64,000 nucleotides of DNA, taken from Lysinibacillus sp. FSL K6-0232. Its GTDB lineage: Bacteria; Bacillota; Bacilli; Bacillales_A; Planococcaceae. Below the pieces are notes generated by a model. It made no database searches, was not told the DNA's origin, and saw nothing but the letters and a program-made list of their open reading frames with translations. The stretch spans positions 3,503,501 to 3,567,500 of the forward strand of contig NZ_JBBOYW010000001.1 in the NCBI RefSeq assembly GCF_038008325.1, read 5' to 3'. A program made the translations under genes and the position numbers. Positions 8,041 to 18,004 of the stretch are shown here, in pieces. Position 1 is the stretch's first letter; each line of letters starts with the position of its first letter.

Positions 8041-9825
8041 TTAATTAATGTGTAAATTTAAAGTGTTTACAATATTAATCGCATCCAATTCTTTTTTCAT
8101 TTCACTTCCCAATGGTGGACAGGCAATGCATAAAAGATCCTCTGCACGACTTAATGCTACATAAAGAATTCTTGAATCATCACTCTTTTCTGATTCAATT
8201 TGTGGTTTAATAATTTTTTCAACATCGCTCAGATCGGTTAAATAAAGTAATACTGATTCAAACTCAGCACCCTTTGCTTTATGAATAGTTCTGATTTTGG
8301 AAGTTCTTTCTTCGGGCAAAATTATGTTGTTTAGTAACTCTGAAATCAAGATGGTTTCTGAAAAATCTTTAAATCTACTTTTTATTACATTCTTTAATGA
8401 AAATCCTTTTTTCTTTGTAAAATCGTTCAAAGAATTATAAAAGTTATACAGTGTCAAGTTCAATGATTGGTTAATTTCAGTTACAATAAATTCGAGTATA
8501 TCTACTGCCAAACCCCTTTTGGAAATTTCACTTATATACTGGTCTTTTTGAAACGGAGCCCTCAATAAGCCATTTCGATTGGTTTTCAAGTGTCGAATTA
8601 TCTCCTTAATAGCAACATCGTTTCGATTATCTTTTACTAATCTATAAGCTGTAAGTAGTGCTTTCAATAATCTCTCACGATCTTCATCAATACCACTGAA
8701 ATCTGACCAAACTTCTGTAACCTCTACTTCGTTGATTATTTTTACGGTATTATTATTTCGAGCTAAGATGCAATAATCTTTATTGAGCCTATGCTCTTCT
8801 CTCAAGTCATGAAAATGCTTTATTGTTAGTTTTACATCTCCTGTACACTCAATAATTTGAACTTCATTAGCACTGTTTTTTCGGGTGCATTTTTGAATTA
8901 AAGAATCACCAGTTCTTAGATGATTTATAAGATCAACAATCTTGGTCCCAGATCTCCTATTATTCTCAATCTCTAATTCCATTTGATTAGGCAAGTAAAA
9001 GTCTATAAAGTCTTGTCTGGAAGCCCCTTGAAAGCGATAGATTGACTGTGCTGGATCTCCAATAACTCCTATTACTGTACCAGTGCTCCCTAACCACTTA
9101 ACTATTTCAGCTTGGGTAGGGCTTGTATCCTGAAATTCATCAATAAACATAAAAGGATACTTTGCACTTAAATGTTCCAGAATCATGGGGTACTTTTCCA
9201 ATATTTTATATGAGAAATAAAGAACATCTTCATGATGAATCATTCCCTCATTCCAATGTAGTTGTTTGTATACTGGTAAATCCTCGACTTTAATAGAATA
9301 ATTACCTACTCTTCTTTTGTAGTCTTTTCGGGGTTTCAAGATAAATGAACCTTCCTCAAGGATCCAGTCCAAACTTTCCAGGCATTCTTTTATTTCTTCT
9401 TTGTTATTAATATACCGTAGATTATTTACTTCTTTTTGCCACTGAAAAATCTTTCCCCCTGTTGCTATATTTTCAAAGTGTCCATCCAACTTTTCCACAT
9501 TAACAATTCTTTCATTATTTTCATCAACTAAAAGATGTACATAAGGCTTAACGACATTGATATACAAAAAGCTATGAATAGTAGAGATATCTACTCTGTC
9601 AGTATTTGCTCCTAAACGTTTTGACATTTCTTCTGCCCCTACAGCTGTATATGTGATGCATGCTATCCTTGAGTTTGCGGTGAAATTTGAAGCATTCTGA
9701 AGAACATTCTTAATATGCCCGATAAGCCAATGTGTTTTCCCCGCTCCTGGACCCGCTATGACTTTAAAATGGCGATTTAGGTCAAGTATTTTTCCATCTG
9801 AAGAAATTGTTATCCTTTTATTCAT
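8041..9825 (-). CDS. gajB: UvrD/Rep-type helicase, GajB-like component of a Gabija-like system
   Basis: 594 residues, superfamily 1 helicase. Walker A is AGPGAGKT (residues 24-31), motif Ia is ITYTAVGAEEM, motif II is FIDEFQDTSPTQ, motif III lies around GDPAQSIYRFQGA, and motif VI is YVALSRAEDLL near the C-terminus. Its start overlaps the end of the OLD-family nuclease gene by 8 bp, the arrangement of Gabija gajA-gajB. In Gabija the helicase-like GajB works with the GajA nuclease against phage DNA. It is about 100 residues longer than the described Bacillus cereus GajB, so Gabija-like is safer than Gabija. Other paired OLD/UvrD systems remain possible. Confidence 0.8.
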   Translation of the reverse strand: MNKRITISSDGKILDLNRHFKVIAGPGAGKTHWLIGHIKNVLQNASNFTANSRIACITYTAVGAEEMSKRLGANTDRVDISTIHSFLYINVVKPYVHLLVDENNERIVNVEKLDGHFENIATGGKIFQWQKEVNNLRYINNKEEIKECLESLDWILEEGSFILKPRKDYKRRVGNYSIKVEDLPVYKQLHWNEGMIHHEDVLYFSYKILEKYPMILEHLSAKYPFMFIDEFQDTSPTQAEIVKWLGSTGTVIGVIGDPAQSIYRFQGASRQDFIDFYLPNQMELEIENNRRSGTKIVDLINHLRTGDSLIQKCTRKNSANEVQIIECTGDVKLTIKHFHDLREEHRLNKDYCILARNNNTVKIINEVEVTEVWSDFSGIDEDRERLLKALLTAYRLVKDNRNDVAIKEIIRHLKTNRNGLLRAPFQKDQYISEISKRGLAVDILEFIVTEINQSLNLTLYNFYNSLNDFTKKKGFSLKNVIKSRFKDFSETILISELLNNIILPEERTSKIRTIHKAKGAEFESVLLYLTDLSDVEKIIKPQIESEKSDDSRILYVALSRAEDLLCIACPPLGSEMKKELDAINIVNTLNLHIN

Positions 9826-11797
9826 CCCCTTCTCCTCCGCTATTATCTTTTTCAGAAACCCATCTAAATGCCTGTTTTATATGTAAGGGAACATTTATTT
9901 CATTTGATTTCTCTTCCAATTTGCTTGCCAAAATGAATGCAAGTTCGCCCTTTTGGTCATTTGCGTATAACAAAAAGCTCGTAGCCATTTTAGCCTTTTC
10001 TTTTTCTTCTTCACAAGAAATCATTTCTATAAGTTCATTATCCTTTACTATTTCAATAGATTCGTCGAATAGCCAATCACTTTTATAGTTATCCCAAGCC
10101 AAATCATATTCGAATGTTTTGCCTTTTGACTTTTTATAAAAAACATCAACATTAGATGAATGCTTTTTTTGTGCTAATAAATTTTGTAAAGCACCAGAAA
10201 TGTCTTTGTATTCATAACTGTCCAAATCACTGTTCAGTTCATACGGCCAACATTTTTTCCATCTTCTATGCTTTTGTTTATCGTCATCCCTCTTTTTTTC
10301 AATCTTCGTTGGATCGGGATCTACAAGACAAGCTACTCTTTTTTTAAGTGCGAATTTCGTATTCTCTTGCTTAATACCAGCTCCGAATAATTTGATAAAA
10401 TGCTTAAATGTGAGAGCATCAGCCCTTACGAGAGAAACATGATGTTTTTCTAAATCAGTTCCTTCCCTTTCCGCCAATAAAGGGAGAAGAATAAGCTCCG
10501 CCATGCCTTCAACTAATAAAACTGATTTTGAAAATAGCATAGCTGATTTAGTAGCATCAAGAAATCGTTCAACGTATTTTTTAGATTTCTGGTCTTCTTC
10601 ACTACTTGAAAATACTTTGCTTGGATACTTGGCAAATATTTCACCTTTATCATCTTTTTCTAAACAAATAATTGGTTTCAATCCAACTGCAGATGTAATT
10701 TGTGTTGAATGAGTTGTTACAAATATTTGCCTACTAAAACTTTGAGCTTCTACCTCCTCCTTAAGAAACTTCAAAAAATTATATTGTAAAGCTGGATGGA
10801 GGTGTGCTTCTGGTTCTTCAATAATTAGAATTGGGAATGCTTTTGCATTCTCACCATATTCATCTGAAGTAATCATCTTGAACTTTGATAATATTAACGA
10901 TATAAAAATTAAATTATTATATCCCATACCATTATTTATTATCGGGATCTCAATGCCTGTTTTATCTTTGATAATTAAACGCAAGGTTGACAAAACATCA
11001 CTCTCTTGTAAGTATCCATCTAATGCTGGTGAGCCCCCGACAGAAGCTCCAGTCTTTTTTGCAAATTCAAGAATTTCCTTTTGGTTTACCCTTCCAATTA
11101 TCCCTTCTACTAATAAATTTGCCTGTTGTGTAAATGTTTTTTGGTTCTGTTTGTCGTCTGTTGCTGTTAAATCTTTCTGATCATTATTAGACAACGAGTC
11201 CTTAAAATGTAGGAGTAACTGTTTTAATAGTGTATTTCTTCCTGTAAACATCTTTCTTTCTACATCCCTGAGGGCGTCTAACGTTTCACAATGAATTTTA
11301 TCTAAGTGCTCTCCTTCTGCACGCATTTTATTTACTATATCTCCACCATAAATCCTTGTAACATATTTTTTCAGAGTTGATTCTAATAATGCCCATCTTT
11401 CCTTTTCTTCCGATAGACTTTCATACTTTTCTACATACGCCTTATGTTCCTGTTCAGGCAGAAAATGTTTATAAGTAAGTGTTGCTTCCCAAGGTGTTTC
11501 TAATTTAGTCAGCCAGCTTGCTACTATAGCTTTATCTTCTGTAGTATCCTTTGAGGATGATTTTAAAGTTGCCTCAATTGAAATCTCTGGTGGAATTGAT
11601 AAGTCTACTTTCTTATGAAAATCATCTATTGAAATCATTTTAGAGTTAGATCGGTTAAAGATTAGCTCTAAAGCCTTCGTAAGTGTCGTTTTCCCCGCAT
11701 TATTGGCCCCAATTATAACGTTTATACCTTCATTGAAGTCAACTTTTATTTCCTTGAAACATCTAAAGTTATTAATCTTTAAACTTGAAATGTACAT
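9818..11797 (-). CDS. gajA: OLD-family ATP-dependent nuclease, GajA-like component of a Gabija-like system
   Basis: 659 residues. An N-terminal SMC-like ATPase opens with IKNFRCFKEI and Walker A GANNAGKT (about residues 32-39); the signature/Walker B region reads LIIEEPEAHLHPALQ near residue 325. A C-terminal TOPRIM domain follows, with VLLVEGMAELILLPLL (catalytic Glu) and VDPDPTK. This architecture is that of OLD nucleases and GajA. It is the first gene of a leftward operon with gajB. GajA nicks phage DNA at specific sites and is inhibited by nucleotides in studied systems; regulation here cannot be seen. A strong terminator (about 11996-12047) separates it from the tns genes, so it is transcribed independently. 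Confidence 0.82.
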   Translation of the reverse strand: MYISSLKINNFRCFKEIKVDFNEGINVIIGANNAGKTTLTKALELIFNRSNSKMISIDDFHKKVDLSIPPEISIEATLKSSSKDTTEDKAIVASWLTKLETPWEATLTYKHFLPEQEHKAYVEKYESLSEEKERWALLESTLKKYVTRIYGGDIVNKMRAEGEHLDKIHCETLDALRDVERKMFTGRNTLLKQLLLHFKDSLSNNDQKDLTATDDKQNQKTFTQQANLLVEGIIGRVNQKEILEFAKKTGASVGGSPALDGYLQESDVLSTLRLIIKDKTGIEIPIINNGMGYNNLIFISLILSKFKMITSDEYGENAKAFPILIIEEPEAHLHPALQYNFLKFLKEEVEAQSFSRQIFVTTHSTQITSAVGLKPIICLEKDDKGEIFAKYPSKVFSSSEEDQKSKKYVERFLDATKSAMLFSKSVLLVEGMAELILLPLLAEREGTDLEKHHVSLVRADALTFKHFIKLFGAGIKQENTKFALKKRVACLVDPDPTKIEKKRDDDKQKHRRWKKCWPYELNSDLDSYEYKDISGALQNLLAQKKHSSNVDVFYKKSKGKTFEYDLAWDNYKSDWLFDESIEIVKDNELIEMISCEEEKEKAKMATSFLLYANDQKGELAFILASKLEEKSNEINVPLHIKQAFRWVSEKDNSGGEGDE

Positions 11798-11995
11798 TTA
11801 CTTTCCTCCCCTTCGAAATTTTCCGTATAATCAATCCTATAAGAATATGTTATCATAATTAATTCCATTGACGGGACTATTGACGGAATTTATATGTTGG
11901 TTAGATGGACATGATAAAATGTAATTTGGTGATCAAAAGCAAGTTGCGAAAACTATTCAAACCTGGCATTTCTTTTATGACAGGAAGTCAGCATC

Positions 11996-12047
11996 AAAAA
12001 AAGGTGCCAAATTATCATGTTTTTAAAATTGATAATTTAGCACCTTC
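11996..12047 (-). terminator. Strong bidirectional terminator between tniQ and gajA
   Basis: Arms AAGGTGCCAAATTATCA and TGATAATTTAGCACCTT, about 17 bp with one mismatch, flank a short loop. On the minus strand the hairpin is followed by TTTTTTT, and on the plus strand by TCTTTTATT. It ends the tns transcript directly after the tniQ stop codon and would insulate gajA. Confidence 0.8.
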
Positions 12048-12049
12048 TT

Positions 12050-13552
12050 TTATTCTGCAAGAATCTCTTCTATCAATCCCCGAATCTCCCTACCTCCACC
12101 GCCAAACCCTGCATATAGTTGCACCTTATAAGCAGTAATGCTCCCATCCTGCTTGTTCAACTCATCAATTGCCCACCTGATTTTCCGAACACGATATTTA
12201 TTTATATCCTCTTTGGATTCCCGCAAAAATTGTTGGGTTCGAACCAATTTCTCATTTTCAAACCATTTCCTCGCACCAATCGTCAATTTGATCCTCCAAG
12301 GGGTTACTCTGACGGGCTTTCCACTTTTATTCAAAATAGCCTTTACTGCCTCTTTAGCAAGCATTAAGCACTCTTCATCTTTTTGTTCCCAATCAATAGG
12401 ATCAGTTCTTGGTTTTCTCGTTTTCACTCTTGGAGTTACTTTCTCATACCATTCACGATCGTATCTAAAAATCCATGTATGCAGACCTTTTCCTATTTCT
12501 TTTAATTCGCTTCTGGTTGCCCCTTTGTGTTCTTCAATTATTTTCAGCCACATATTTCTTCTTTCGTTAATATCAAACAGGGGGGTGAACTCTTCAACAA
12601 TCTTCTGTTTACCAACCACAGTAGTTGTCTGAAAAAGTTCGTCAATATCTACATTGAGAAACTGGAGAAACAGCAGATGCCTTAATGGGCTTCGATTCTT
12701 ATTGTTGCTTCTTACGAAAAACCTTAACCAATTAGTGGGATTCTCTGGATCAATAGCACTCTGCATGATTTCTAAATAAGCATCTGGGAAGTAAGATAAG
12801 AACTTTTCTTGCACATCATTCATGTACAAATTTCCGCTGTCAGAGGCTAAGCCCTTACTCCGCAATTTATCAATATAGAAGCTAATAATAAAATCAAGTT
12901 GTTTGCGTGGATAGTCACCCTTCAATAAGCGTTCGGCATTATGGATATATTGAAGATTTAATTCTTTTATTCTTGTCGGGAATGGATCGGTCAAAACCGC
13001 TATATCACATACTTCCGCATCTGCACATTTAAAGTCAAATCCGCTTTCCGTACTAAGTACAGTGCTATCTTTTAACAAAACTTCATGCTTTGAACAATAT
13101 AAAGCACCAACAATTTGGTGGGATCTGCGGAAATAGCTCTCACCATACTTTTTTATATCGTTTTCGAAACAGATTGGACAATATCGTAGATAAATTGGGA
13201 TTTTCACCTTGCTTCCCCCAAACCCAATTATACTTTCAACTGCCCTTCCTTTACCTTCAGCCATTATTTCATATATAGACTGAGTTTTTCCTTCAGATAA
13301 AAATGAAGTGTAAAAGGGAAACATCGTATGTTTCATAATAATTTCCTTTGTCGTTAGCTTTGAAGTCGGAGTCAGATTTTGCACAAAAGCATCAAGATGT
13401 TTGGGAAATAATGTTGATTTCATAATGATCAACTTACCAAATATGTCTTTTACCATTGCTTGGTTACTTACCATACCACACATTTGTTTATAACGAGCAA
13501 TAACACTATACAACAGTTCATCATCATACATTACGGGCAGAAAGTTGATCAT
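12050..13552 (-). CDS. tniQ: TniQ/TnsD-family target-selection protein
   Basis: 500 residues from the ATG at 13552, which overlaps the tnsC stop as ATGA; a longer frame to 13573 lies inside tnsC and is not preferred. The N-terminal TniQ domain starts MINFLPVMYDDELLYS and contains the zinc-binding CPIC...CSKH pattern (about residues 131-159) found in TnsD and TniQ. A long C-terminal region with repeated W- and RK-rich helices resembles the DNA-binding half of TnsD. In Tn7, TnsD binds a conserved chromosomal site and recruits TnsC. Here the likely target is the 3' end of rlmD, because a transposon end lies exactly there. It is the only TniQ-family gene in the window. Confidence 0.88.
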   Translation of the reverse strand: MINFLPVMYDDELLYSVIARYKQMCGMVSNQAMVKDIFGKLIIMKSTLFPKHLDAFVQNLTPTSKLTTKEIIMKHTMFPFYTSFLSEGKTQSIYEIMAEGKGRAVESIIGFGGSKVKIPIYLRYCPICFENDIKKYGESYFRRSHQIVGALYCSKHEVLLKDSTVLSTESGFDFKCADAEVCDIAVLTDPFPTRIKELNLQYIHNAERLLKGDYPRKQLDFIISFYIDKLRSKGLASDSGNLYMNDVQEKFLSYFPDAYLEIMQSAIDPENPTNWLRFFVRSNNKNRSPLRHLLFLQFLNVDIDELFQTTTVVGKQKIVEEFTPLFDINERRNMWLKIIEEHKGATRSELKEIGKGLHTWIFRYDREWYEKVTPRVKTRKPRTDPIDWEQKDEECLMLAKEAVKAILNKSGKPVRVTPWRIKLTIGARKWFENEKLVRTQQFLRESKEDINKYRVRKIRWAIDELNKQDGSITAYKVQLYAGFGGGGREIRGLIEEILAE

Positions 13553-15036
13553 GCATCCACACCAACATTCCACTGCACCATGTCATCAATGAAGCCATGC
13601 TCTGAGAGAATTTTATAAGGAGTTTCTTCTTGCTTAACTCCATTCTTCAATAGAAGTCTAATGTCACCCTCTGCGTATTCTGTATTCCGCCTCGCCTTTT
13701 TTACTTCGGGCATTGTCGCTACGTCTTTTGCGTCATTTTTTCGGGGCTTCTCGTTATTCTTGGCTTTTAACGGCTTACGGGGGTGTTCATTAGCCGACTG
13801 AATTGTTGCACTCTCAATCCTTCTTATATCTTCATATTTTGCTATCTTGTAAGGGTTGCCTGAACGTATTGCATTCAGCATCTCCCTCATCAATTTGAAC
13901 TTTTCGTTGGCAACATTTCGCATAAGTTCAACAGTTAATTCTTCTTTACCCGTCGATATTGCTTTCTGCTGAGAATAAACAAATATCTTTACAATCAAAT
14001 CGGAAATCCCTTGGGTTTCATCATAGATAACTTTTGAAAACTCCTCTGTAAGCGGAGTGAACTTCTTTGTCCATTGATACCGCCACATAGACTCCAGCAA
14101 GAACTTAAACTCATCATTGTAATCCATGTTGTTGAAAATTATTTCCGAATTACCCGTTAGCCTTCTTGCAATTCTTAATTCGTCTCCAAATAGACCATAA
14201 GCTCCAGGCGTTCCAATAATAGCAAGATTTACTCCTGAGTTAATAAGACTCACAAAAAAATTCATGATTTGGTCTGCACCACGCCCTTTAATATTCTGGG
14301 TTTCATCAATTATTAGTAACCCAAGTCCAATATTCTGAGCAAGTTGTCCAATTAGAGGCAACATCATATCGACTGACGCATTTCTTGATACATATTTTTT
14401 ATAGTTGTTCGTACCAAGCAACTCGTCAACCCTCATAAAAAACTGCAAGCACAAGGCTTTTAAAGATGATGTTGAAGGTGCATCTAACTTTAACCAAACA
14501 AGCTGAATTTGATTAAAATGCTTTCCCCTATACTTGTTATGGATGACGACCTGTGGGATATTGCTTAACACCCGACCAACCGATGTCGTCTTTCCCATGC
14601 CTGATAGTCCAATCAAAGTTCCACATCCCGCTGTTGTACGGAAGTTTTGTCTACTATTAATATCAAATGTACGGTTGATGATTTGCTTTCCAGTCTCATG
14701 TAAATAGCGTTTATAAGCTGGATCAAATGGATTTCTCGCTAAATAACCCTGTATTAAAAGATTGTTTATCATGTCCCAAATCTCCAAATGAATGGGGAGT
14801 GGCTGAAAAAACTGGTATAGTCTACTGATCATTTGTAAGCGATAAACGGATTCCATTTGTCTTTCTTGCTCGGCAAATGATGGATTCATTGCAAGCTTTT
14901 TTATAATTGTTGGCTTATCCGCTAATGGAGGCAAAGCTTGTATAAAAGGATTTTGATTAAACTCATCAAGTGGATATTCAGTATAACTTGCCTGTATTGC
15001 TTCCATCCCGTTTGGAAGAAAAATTTCCTGCACCAA
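13549..15036 (-). CDS. tnsC: TnsC, AAA+ regulator of Tn7-like transposition
   Basis: 495 residues. Walker A is GLSGMGKTTS (about 143-152), Walker B is LLIIDETQN (about 239-247), and a sensor-like region reads NLAIIGTPGAYGLF. The family forms ATP-dependent filaments on DNA that connect target recognition (TnsD/TniQ) to the TnsAB transposase. The N-terminal 130 residues and the Lys/Arg-rich C-terminal tail (KAKNNEKPRKNDAKD) are outside the ATPase core and would contact partners. The start is 6 bp past the tnsB stop, and the end overlaps tniQ by 4 bp, consistent with one operon. Confidence 0.9.
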   Translation of the reverse strand: MVQEIFLPNGMEAIQASYTEYPLDEFNQNPFIQALPPLADKPTIIKKLAMNPSFAEQERQMESVYRLQMISRLYQFFQPLPIHLEIWDMINNLLIQGYLARNPFDPAYKRYLHETGKQIINRTFDINSRQNFRTTAGCGTLIGLSGMGKTTSVGRVLSNIPQVVIHNKYRGKHFNQIQLVWLKLDAPSTSSLKALCLQFFMRVDELLGTNNYKKYVSRNASVDMMLPLIGQLAQNIGLGLLIIDETQNIKGRGADQIMNFFVSLINSGVNLAIIGTPGAYGLFGDELRIARRLTGNSEIIFNNMDYNDEFKFLLESMWRYQWTKKFTPLTEEFSKVIYDETQGISDLIVKIFVYSQQKAISTGKEELTVELMRNVANEKFKLMREMLNAIRSGNPYKIAKYEDIRRIESATIQSANEHPRKPLKAKNNEKPRKNDAKDVATMPEVKKARRNTEYAEGDIRLLLKNGVKQEETPYKILSEHGFIDDMVQWNVGVDA

Positions 15037-15042
15037 TTCGTA

Positions 15043-17172
15043 TCACACCTCATTCCTATCTCTTAAACTTCTAAACAATGACAATCCATCCCCATCGTTA
15101 TTTTCAACCAAGATCTCCTCAGATGGCGTAATATATTCCTCTTTTTCCTTTTTCAATCGCTCACGCTGTAACTCTCTTTCCATGCGTTGATTTTCTTTTA
15201 TCCCTTTCAACTTTTTTGTTTTACTTATACTGCTGTCATGCTCTGCCTCCGTTTTTCTTTTACCTTCTGCTACGATCTCTTCTATGTCAGTAAACAGTTT
15301 TACTTTCTTTTGAAGCTCCCTCTCTTTGCTTTTCTCATCCAATTCTTTTTCAAATTCAATGATTTTTTCAATCTCATCAATACTCTTCCCGTAGTATTTT
15401 GATAAGTGGTCAAGAAGCTTTAAGGTATGGAGATTTCCTTCTTCATTTATCATGTAAATCTCAGTTAGATCTCTGGCATCAAACTTAATTTTCACACGTT
15501 TGCTTCCATTATTTCTGGCTGATTCAAACCAGTTATTTTGTAAACTATATTCAGATGCATATAGTAGCTTCTTGTATCTTAGTCCTTGAGGCGTAATGGT
15601 TGCCGTATCAGACTGCAATAAATTTATCTTGATAACTTCTTCGGGTAACTTCCTCAACTGACCTTTCTGATGTCTTAATCCAAATCTCCATATTTCTCTT
15701 GGAATTTTTTCAACTCCTGCTTCCAACATTTCTTCGGTCAATTCATAATCTTGTAGAACGTGATGATTATTATGGAAAAGGATTAACTTAATAATGATTG
15801 CCGTCAATTCGTCAATTGTTAGATTTGCTTTTAGCCTTAAGTCACTTTCTCCACGTTCACGAACTCTTTTTCCACTTATTGAAGCACCATCTACGTGCGG
15901 AGCCAGTTGCATTTGGATTTGATTCAAAGCTTGTTCAACAACTCCTTTTAGTTCAGGGCGGTAGCTTGGGCTATTTTGTATTGAAATTCCCAATCCTTCA
16001 ATTGCACTTTCGATTCGACTACCATTTAATTCTCCTCGATCCGTAAAGATTCTATTAGGAATACAAGCTACATCCCATTCATCATCATCTATCTCAATTC
16101 CATATCTTGCACAAAACTGTTTTTTTGATGTCATGCTGTTTTGCAAAGCAACCATTGCCCCACTATAAGCATTTAATGATTCAAACGATAGATTGAATCC
16201 GACTATTAATCGTGAATAGACATCTACTACAAGGTGTAACAATGGTTTCCCCACAAGGATGTTCCTGTTTACACTGGATACGCAAGTCACATTAAGGGGT
16301 GTTGAATCTGTCTGCCATAATGTAGCTGGCCCTAACCCTGCATCTTGAGATGAATTTCCAATAATCGCTCTGTGTTTCTGATGGTACACCCTTGAGCCAT
16401 GTCGCTTTGAAACTTCATGTTTAAGTTGGTTAAAAGCTCTGTACCAATAATAAAATTGATGATAGGTCGGGATATCTGCTTTCAAAATTGGAATAATCAC
16501 ACCGTTTTGTTCTTCCTTTTCAATCGTGAAAAAGTCTTTTATCATCAGCTCATATGCTGTTTTTAATGTGTTTTGCTTTTTGTTGTAAAAATAGCGATTG
16601 AGACTGATCATGAAAATTTTCTTCATTTTTTCATCTACATTGACCCCTTTTTTGATACCATACTTTCGAGGTCTTCCCCTTTTCACTTCACTAACTTTTT
16701 TATCTCGACCTTTTGCTCCACAATTATAAAAATTGGGAAGCAAAGCATTACGAACCTTTCCTCCTTTCCAATACTTAATTAAATAATCCTTTATAGTATT
16801 TTTACTCACTTGAAAAACGGAAACCGAATGATTAATCACCTTCTGCCGATATTTACGAAGATAGATTTGTTCTTCGTGTTCAACTTGTTGAAGTACATAG
16901 GTAATGATTTCATATGCACGATCTCTTCGTTGCTTTTCAGCACCGCTCAAATCCTCTTCATAAACATGTCTAAAATACGGGTCTTCTTTTAACAAAGTAA
17001 CTTCTCCATCAGCCATAGCGACAAATATATCTTCTTTATTAATCGGATATGGCCATCTACTCCCTTCATCCATGGCAATTACATATATAATAGAAGAAAA
17101 TCGGTTTACAAATACAATTCGGATGATTTCTCCATCCTTGTTTCGTAGCAACATATTCTCCACTAATTCCAT
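15043..17172 (-). CDS. tnsB: TnsB, DDE transposase of a Tn7-like element
   Basis: 709 residues, close to Tn7 TnsB (702). N-terminal helix-turn-helix DNA-binding regions precede an RNase H-fold integrase core (about residues 280-420) with catalytic D289 (QTDSTPL), D378 (IFTDRGE) and E413 (KGVVEQ). A Mu-transposase-like beta barrel follows, and then a long coiled, Lys/Glu-rich C-terminal tail that in Tn7 binds TnsC. TnsB recognises the repeated motifs at the element ends and joins 3' ends to target DNA. Its ATG lies inside the end of tnsA (10-bp overlap). All catalytic residues are present, so the transposase looks functional. Confidence 0.92.
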   Translation of the reverse strand: MELVENMLLRNKDGEIIRIVFVNRFSSIIYVIAMDEGSRWPYPINKEDIFVAMADGEVTLLKEDPYFRHVYEEDLSGAEKQRRDRAYEIITYVLQQVEHEEQIYLRKYRQKVINHSVSVFQVSKNTIKDYLIKYWKGGKVRNALLPNFYNCGAKGRDKKVSEVKRGRPRKYGIKKGVNVDEKMKKIFMISLNRYFYNKKQNTLKTAYELMIKDFFTIEKEEQNGVIIPILKADIPTYHQFYYWYRAFNQLKHEVSKRHGSRVYHQKHRAIIGNSSQDAGLGPATLWQTDSTPLNVTCVSSVNRNILVGKPLLHLVVDVYSRLIVGFNLSFESLNAYSGAMVALQNSMTSKKQFCARYGIEIDDDEWDVACIPNRIFTDRGELNGSRIESAIEGLGISIQNSPSYRPELKGVVEQALNQIQMQLAPHVDGASISGKRVRERGESDLRLKANLTIDELTAIIIKLILFHNNHHVLQDYELTEEMLEAGVEKIPREIWRFGLRHQKGQLRKLPEEVIKINLLQSDTATITPQGLRYKKLLYASEYSLQNNWFESARNNGSKRVKIKFDARDLTEIYMINEEGNLHTLKLLDHLSKYYGKSIDEIEKIIEFEKELDEKSKERELQKKVKLFTDIEEIVAEGKRKTEAEHDSSISKTKKLKGIKENQRMERELQRERLKKEKEEYITPSEEILVENNDGDGLSLFRSLRDRNEV

Positions 17173-17987
17173 ACATGCTCCTCCATTTCCATTAGAGTTA
17201 GGTTCTTAACCGTTTCCGACAGGTCTATTAATTGATACAAATTTACTCGAATATCTTTTTTCGCTATTAAATATCGGAATAGGAATAAACCCGTTCCCTT
17301 TGCTAACCCCTCTGTTTTATCAAATTGTCTTAAAACGTTTCTAACTGGCAAATGATCATTGTTAAACAGTTCGCTTAATAAATGAGTAGATAATAAATCT
17401 TTATCAAATTCTTCTTCGTTACCTTCCAGTAAGGTTTCTCTGATCCATTCAAGATTTTTTGCAAGTATACGTGGCATTTGCTTTTCCGTAATCACTTTCC
17501 ACTCAATTCCTTTTTCGCTCCAGTATCGCCTTTCAATTTCAAGCTTCTCCCATGTGATTTTCCTTTTTAGCTCGGATGTATTTTTTACAGTGCGGGCAAT
17601 TAATCTCTCTTTACCTTTTTCATCTCTTAGCGTCAGCAAAAAATTGGTTATAATAACGAATGGTTCATTTGTGTCTTTGTCTCGATATTTGTCAAATCTT
17701 AAATCATCAATATTTATCGTTTCCATCACATCAAGCAATGGGTAAGTTTCACGAATATCAATCACACTTGAATGATATTCGAATAGTAAAAATGCTCTGT
17801 ACTGTATGTCCGACTGCAAATGGAAAATTCGTGGAATTTTTATTCCCTTTATACGTGTAGCTCTACCCAAAGATGAATAATCAGATGTTTTTGTCCAAGG
17901 GATGTAATTGATTCCAATCCCCTGTCCCCTCCCCTCCTTAAGGTATTTTTGTACTTTTATACTTGTTGAATAATATGATGAAACCAT
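17163..17987 (-). CDS. tnsA: TnsA, 5'-end cleaving endonuclease subunit, with Asn replacing the catalytic Asp
   Basis: 274 residues from ATG 17987, which follows GGAAGGGG; a longer frame to 18026 would begin inside an inverted repeat. It matches Tn7 TnsA over its length: KEGRGQG, YIPW, the E63-equivalent in LLFEYHSSVIDIRE (E70), and the K132-equivalent in ARTVK (K135). The catalytic Asp114 of Tn7 (MSTDFL) is here N115 (IITNFL), codon AAT at 17645-17643. In Tn7, TnsA cuts the 5' ends, making transposition cut-and-paste; TnsA active-site mutants give replicative cointegrates. If N115 is inactive, this element would do the same. The C-terminal TnsC-binding domain appears intact. First gene of the tnsABC-tniQ operon. 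Confidence 0.9.
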   Translation of the reverse strand: MVSSYYSTSIKVQKYLKEGRGQGIGINYIPWTKTSDYSSLGRATRIKGIKIPRIFHLQSDIQYRAFLLFEYHSSVIDIRETYPLLDVMETINIDDLRFDKYRDKDTNEPFVIITNFLLTLRDEKGKERLIARTVKNTSELKRKITWEKLEIERRYWSEKGIEWKVITEKQMPRILAKNLEWIRETLLEGNEEEFDKDLLSTHLLSELFNNDHLPVRNVLRQFDKTEGLAKGTGLFLFRYLIAKKDIRVNLYQLIDLSETVKNLTLMEMEEHVWN

Positions 17988-18004
17988 TGCTACCCCTTCC
18001 AAAC

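Noticed and set aside
11905-12138. Rightward 77-aa ORF between gajA and tniQ
   Set aside because: It runs through the terminator hairpin and into tniQ antisense; no ribosome site.
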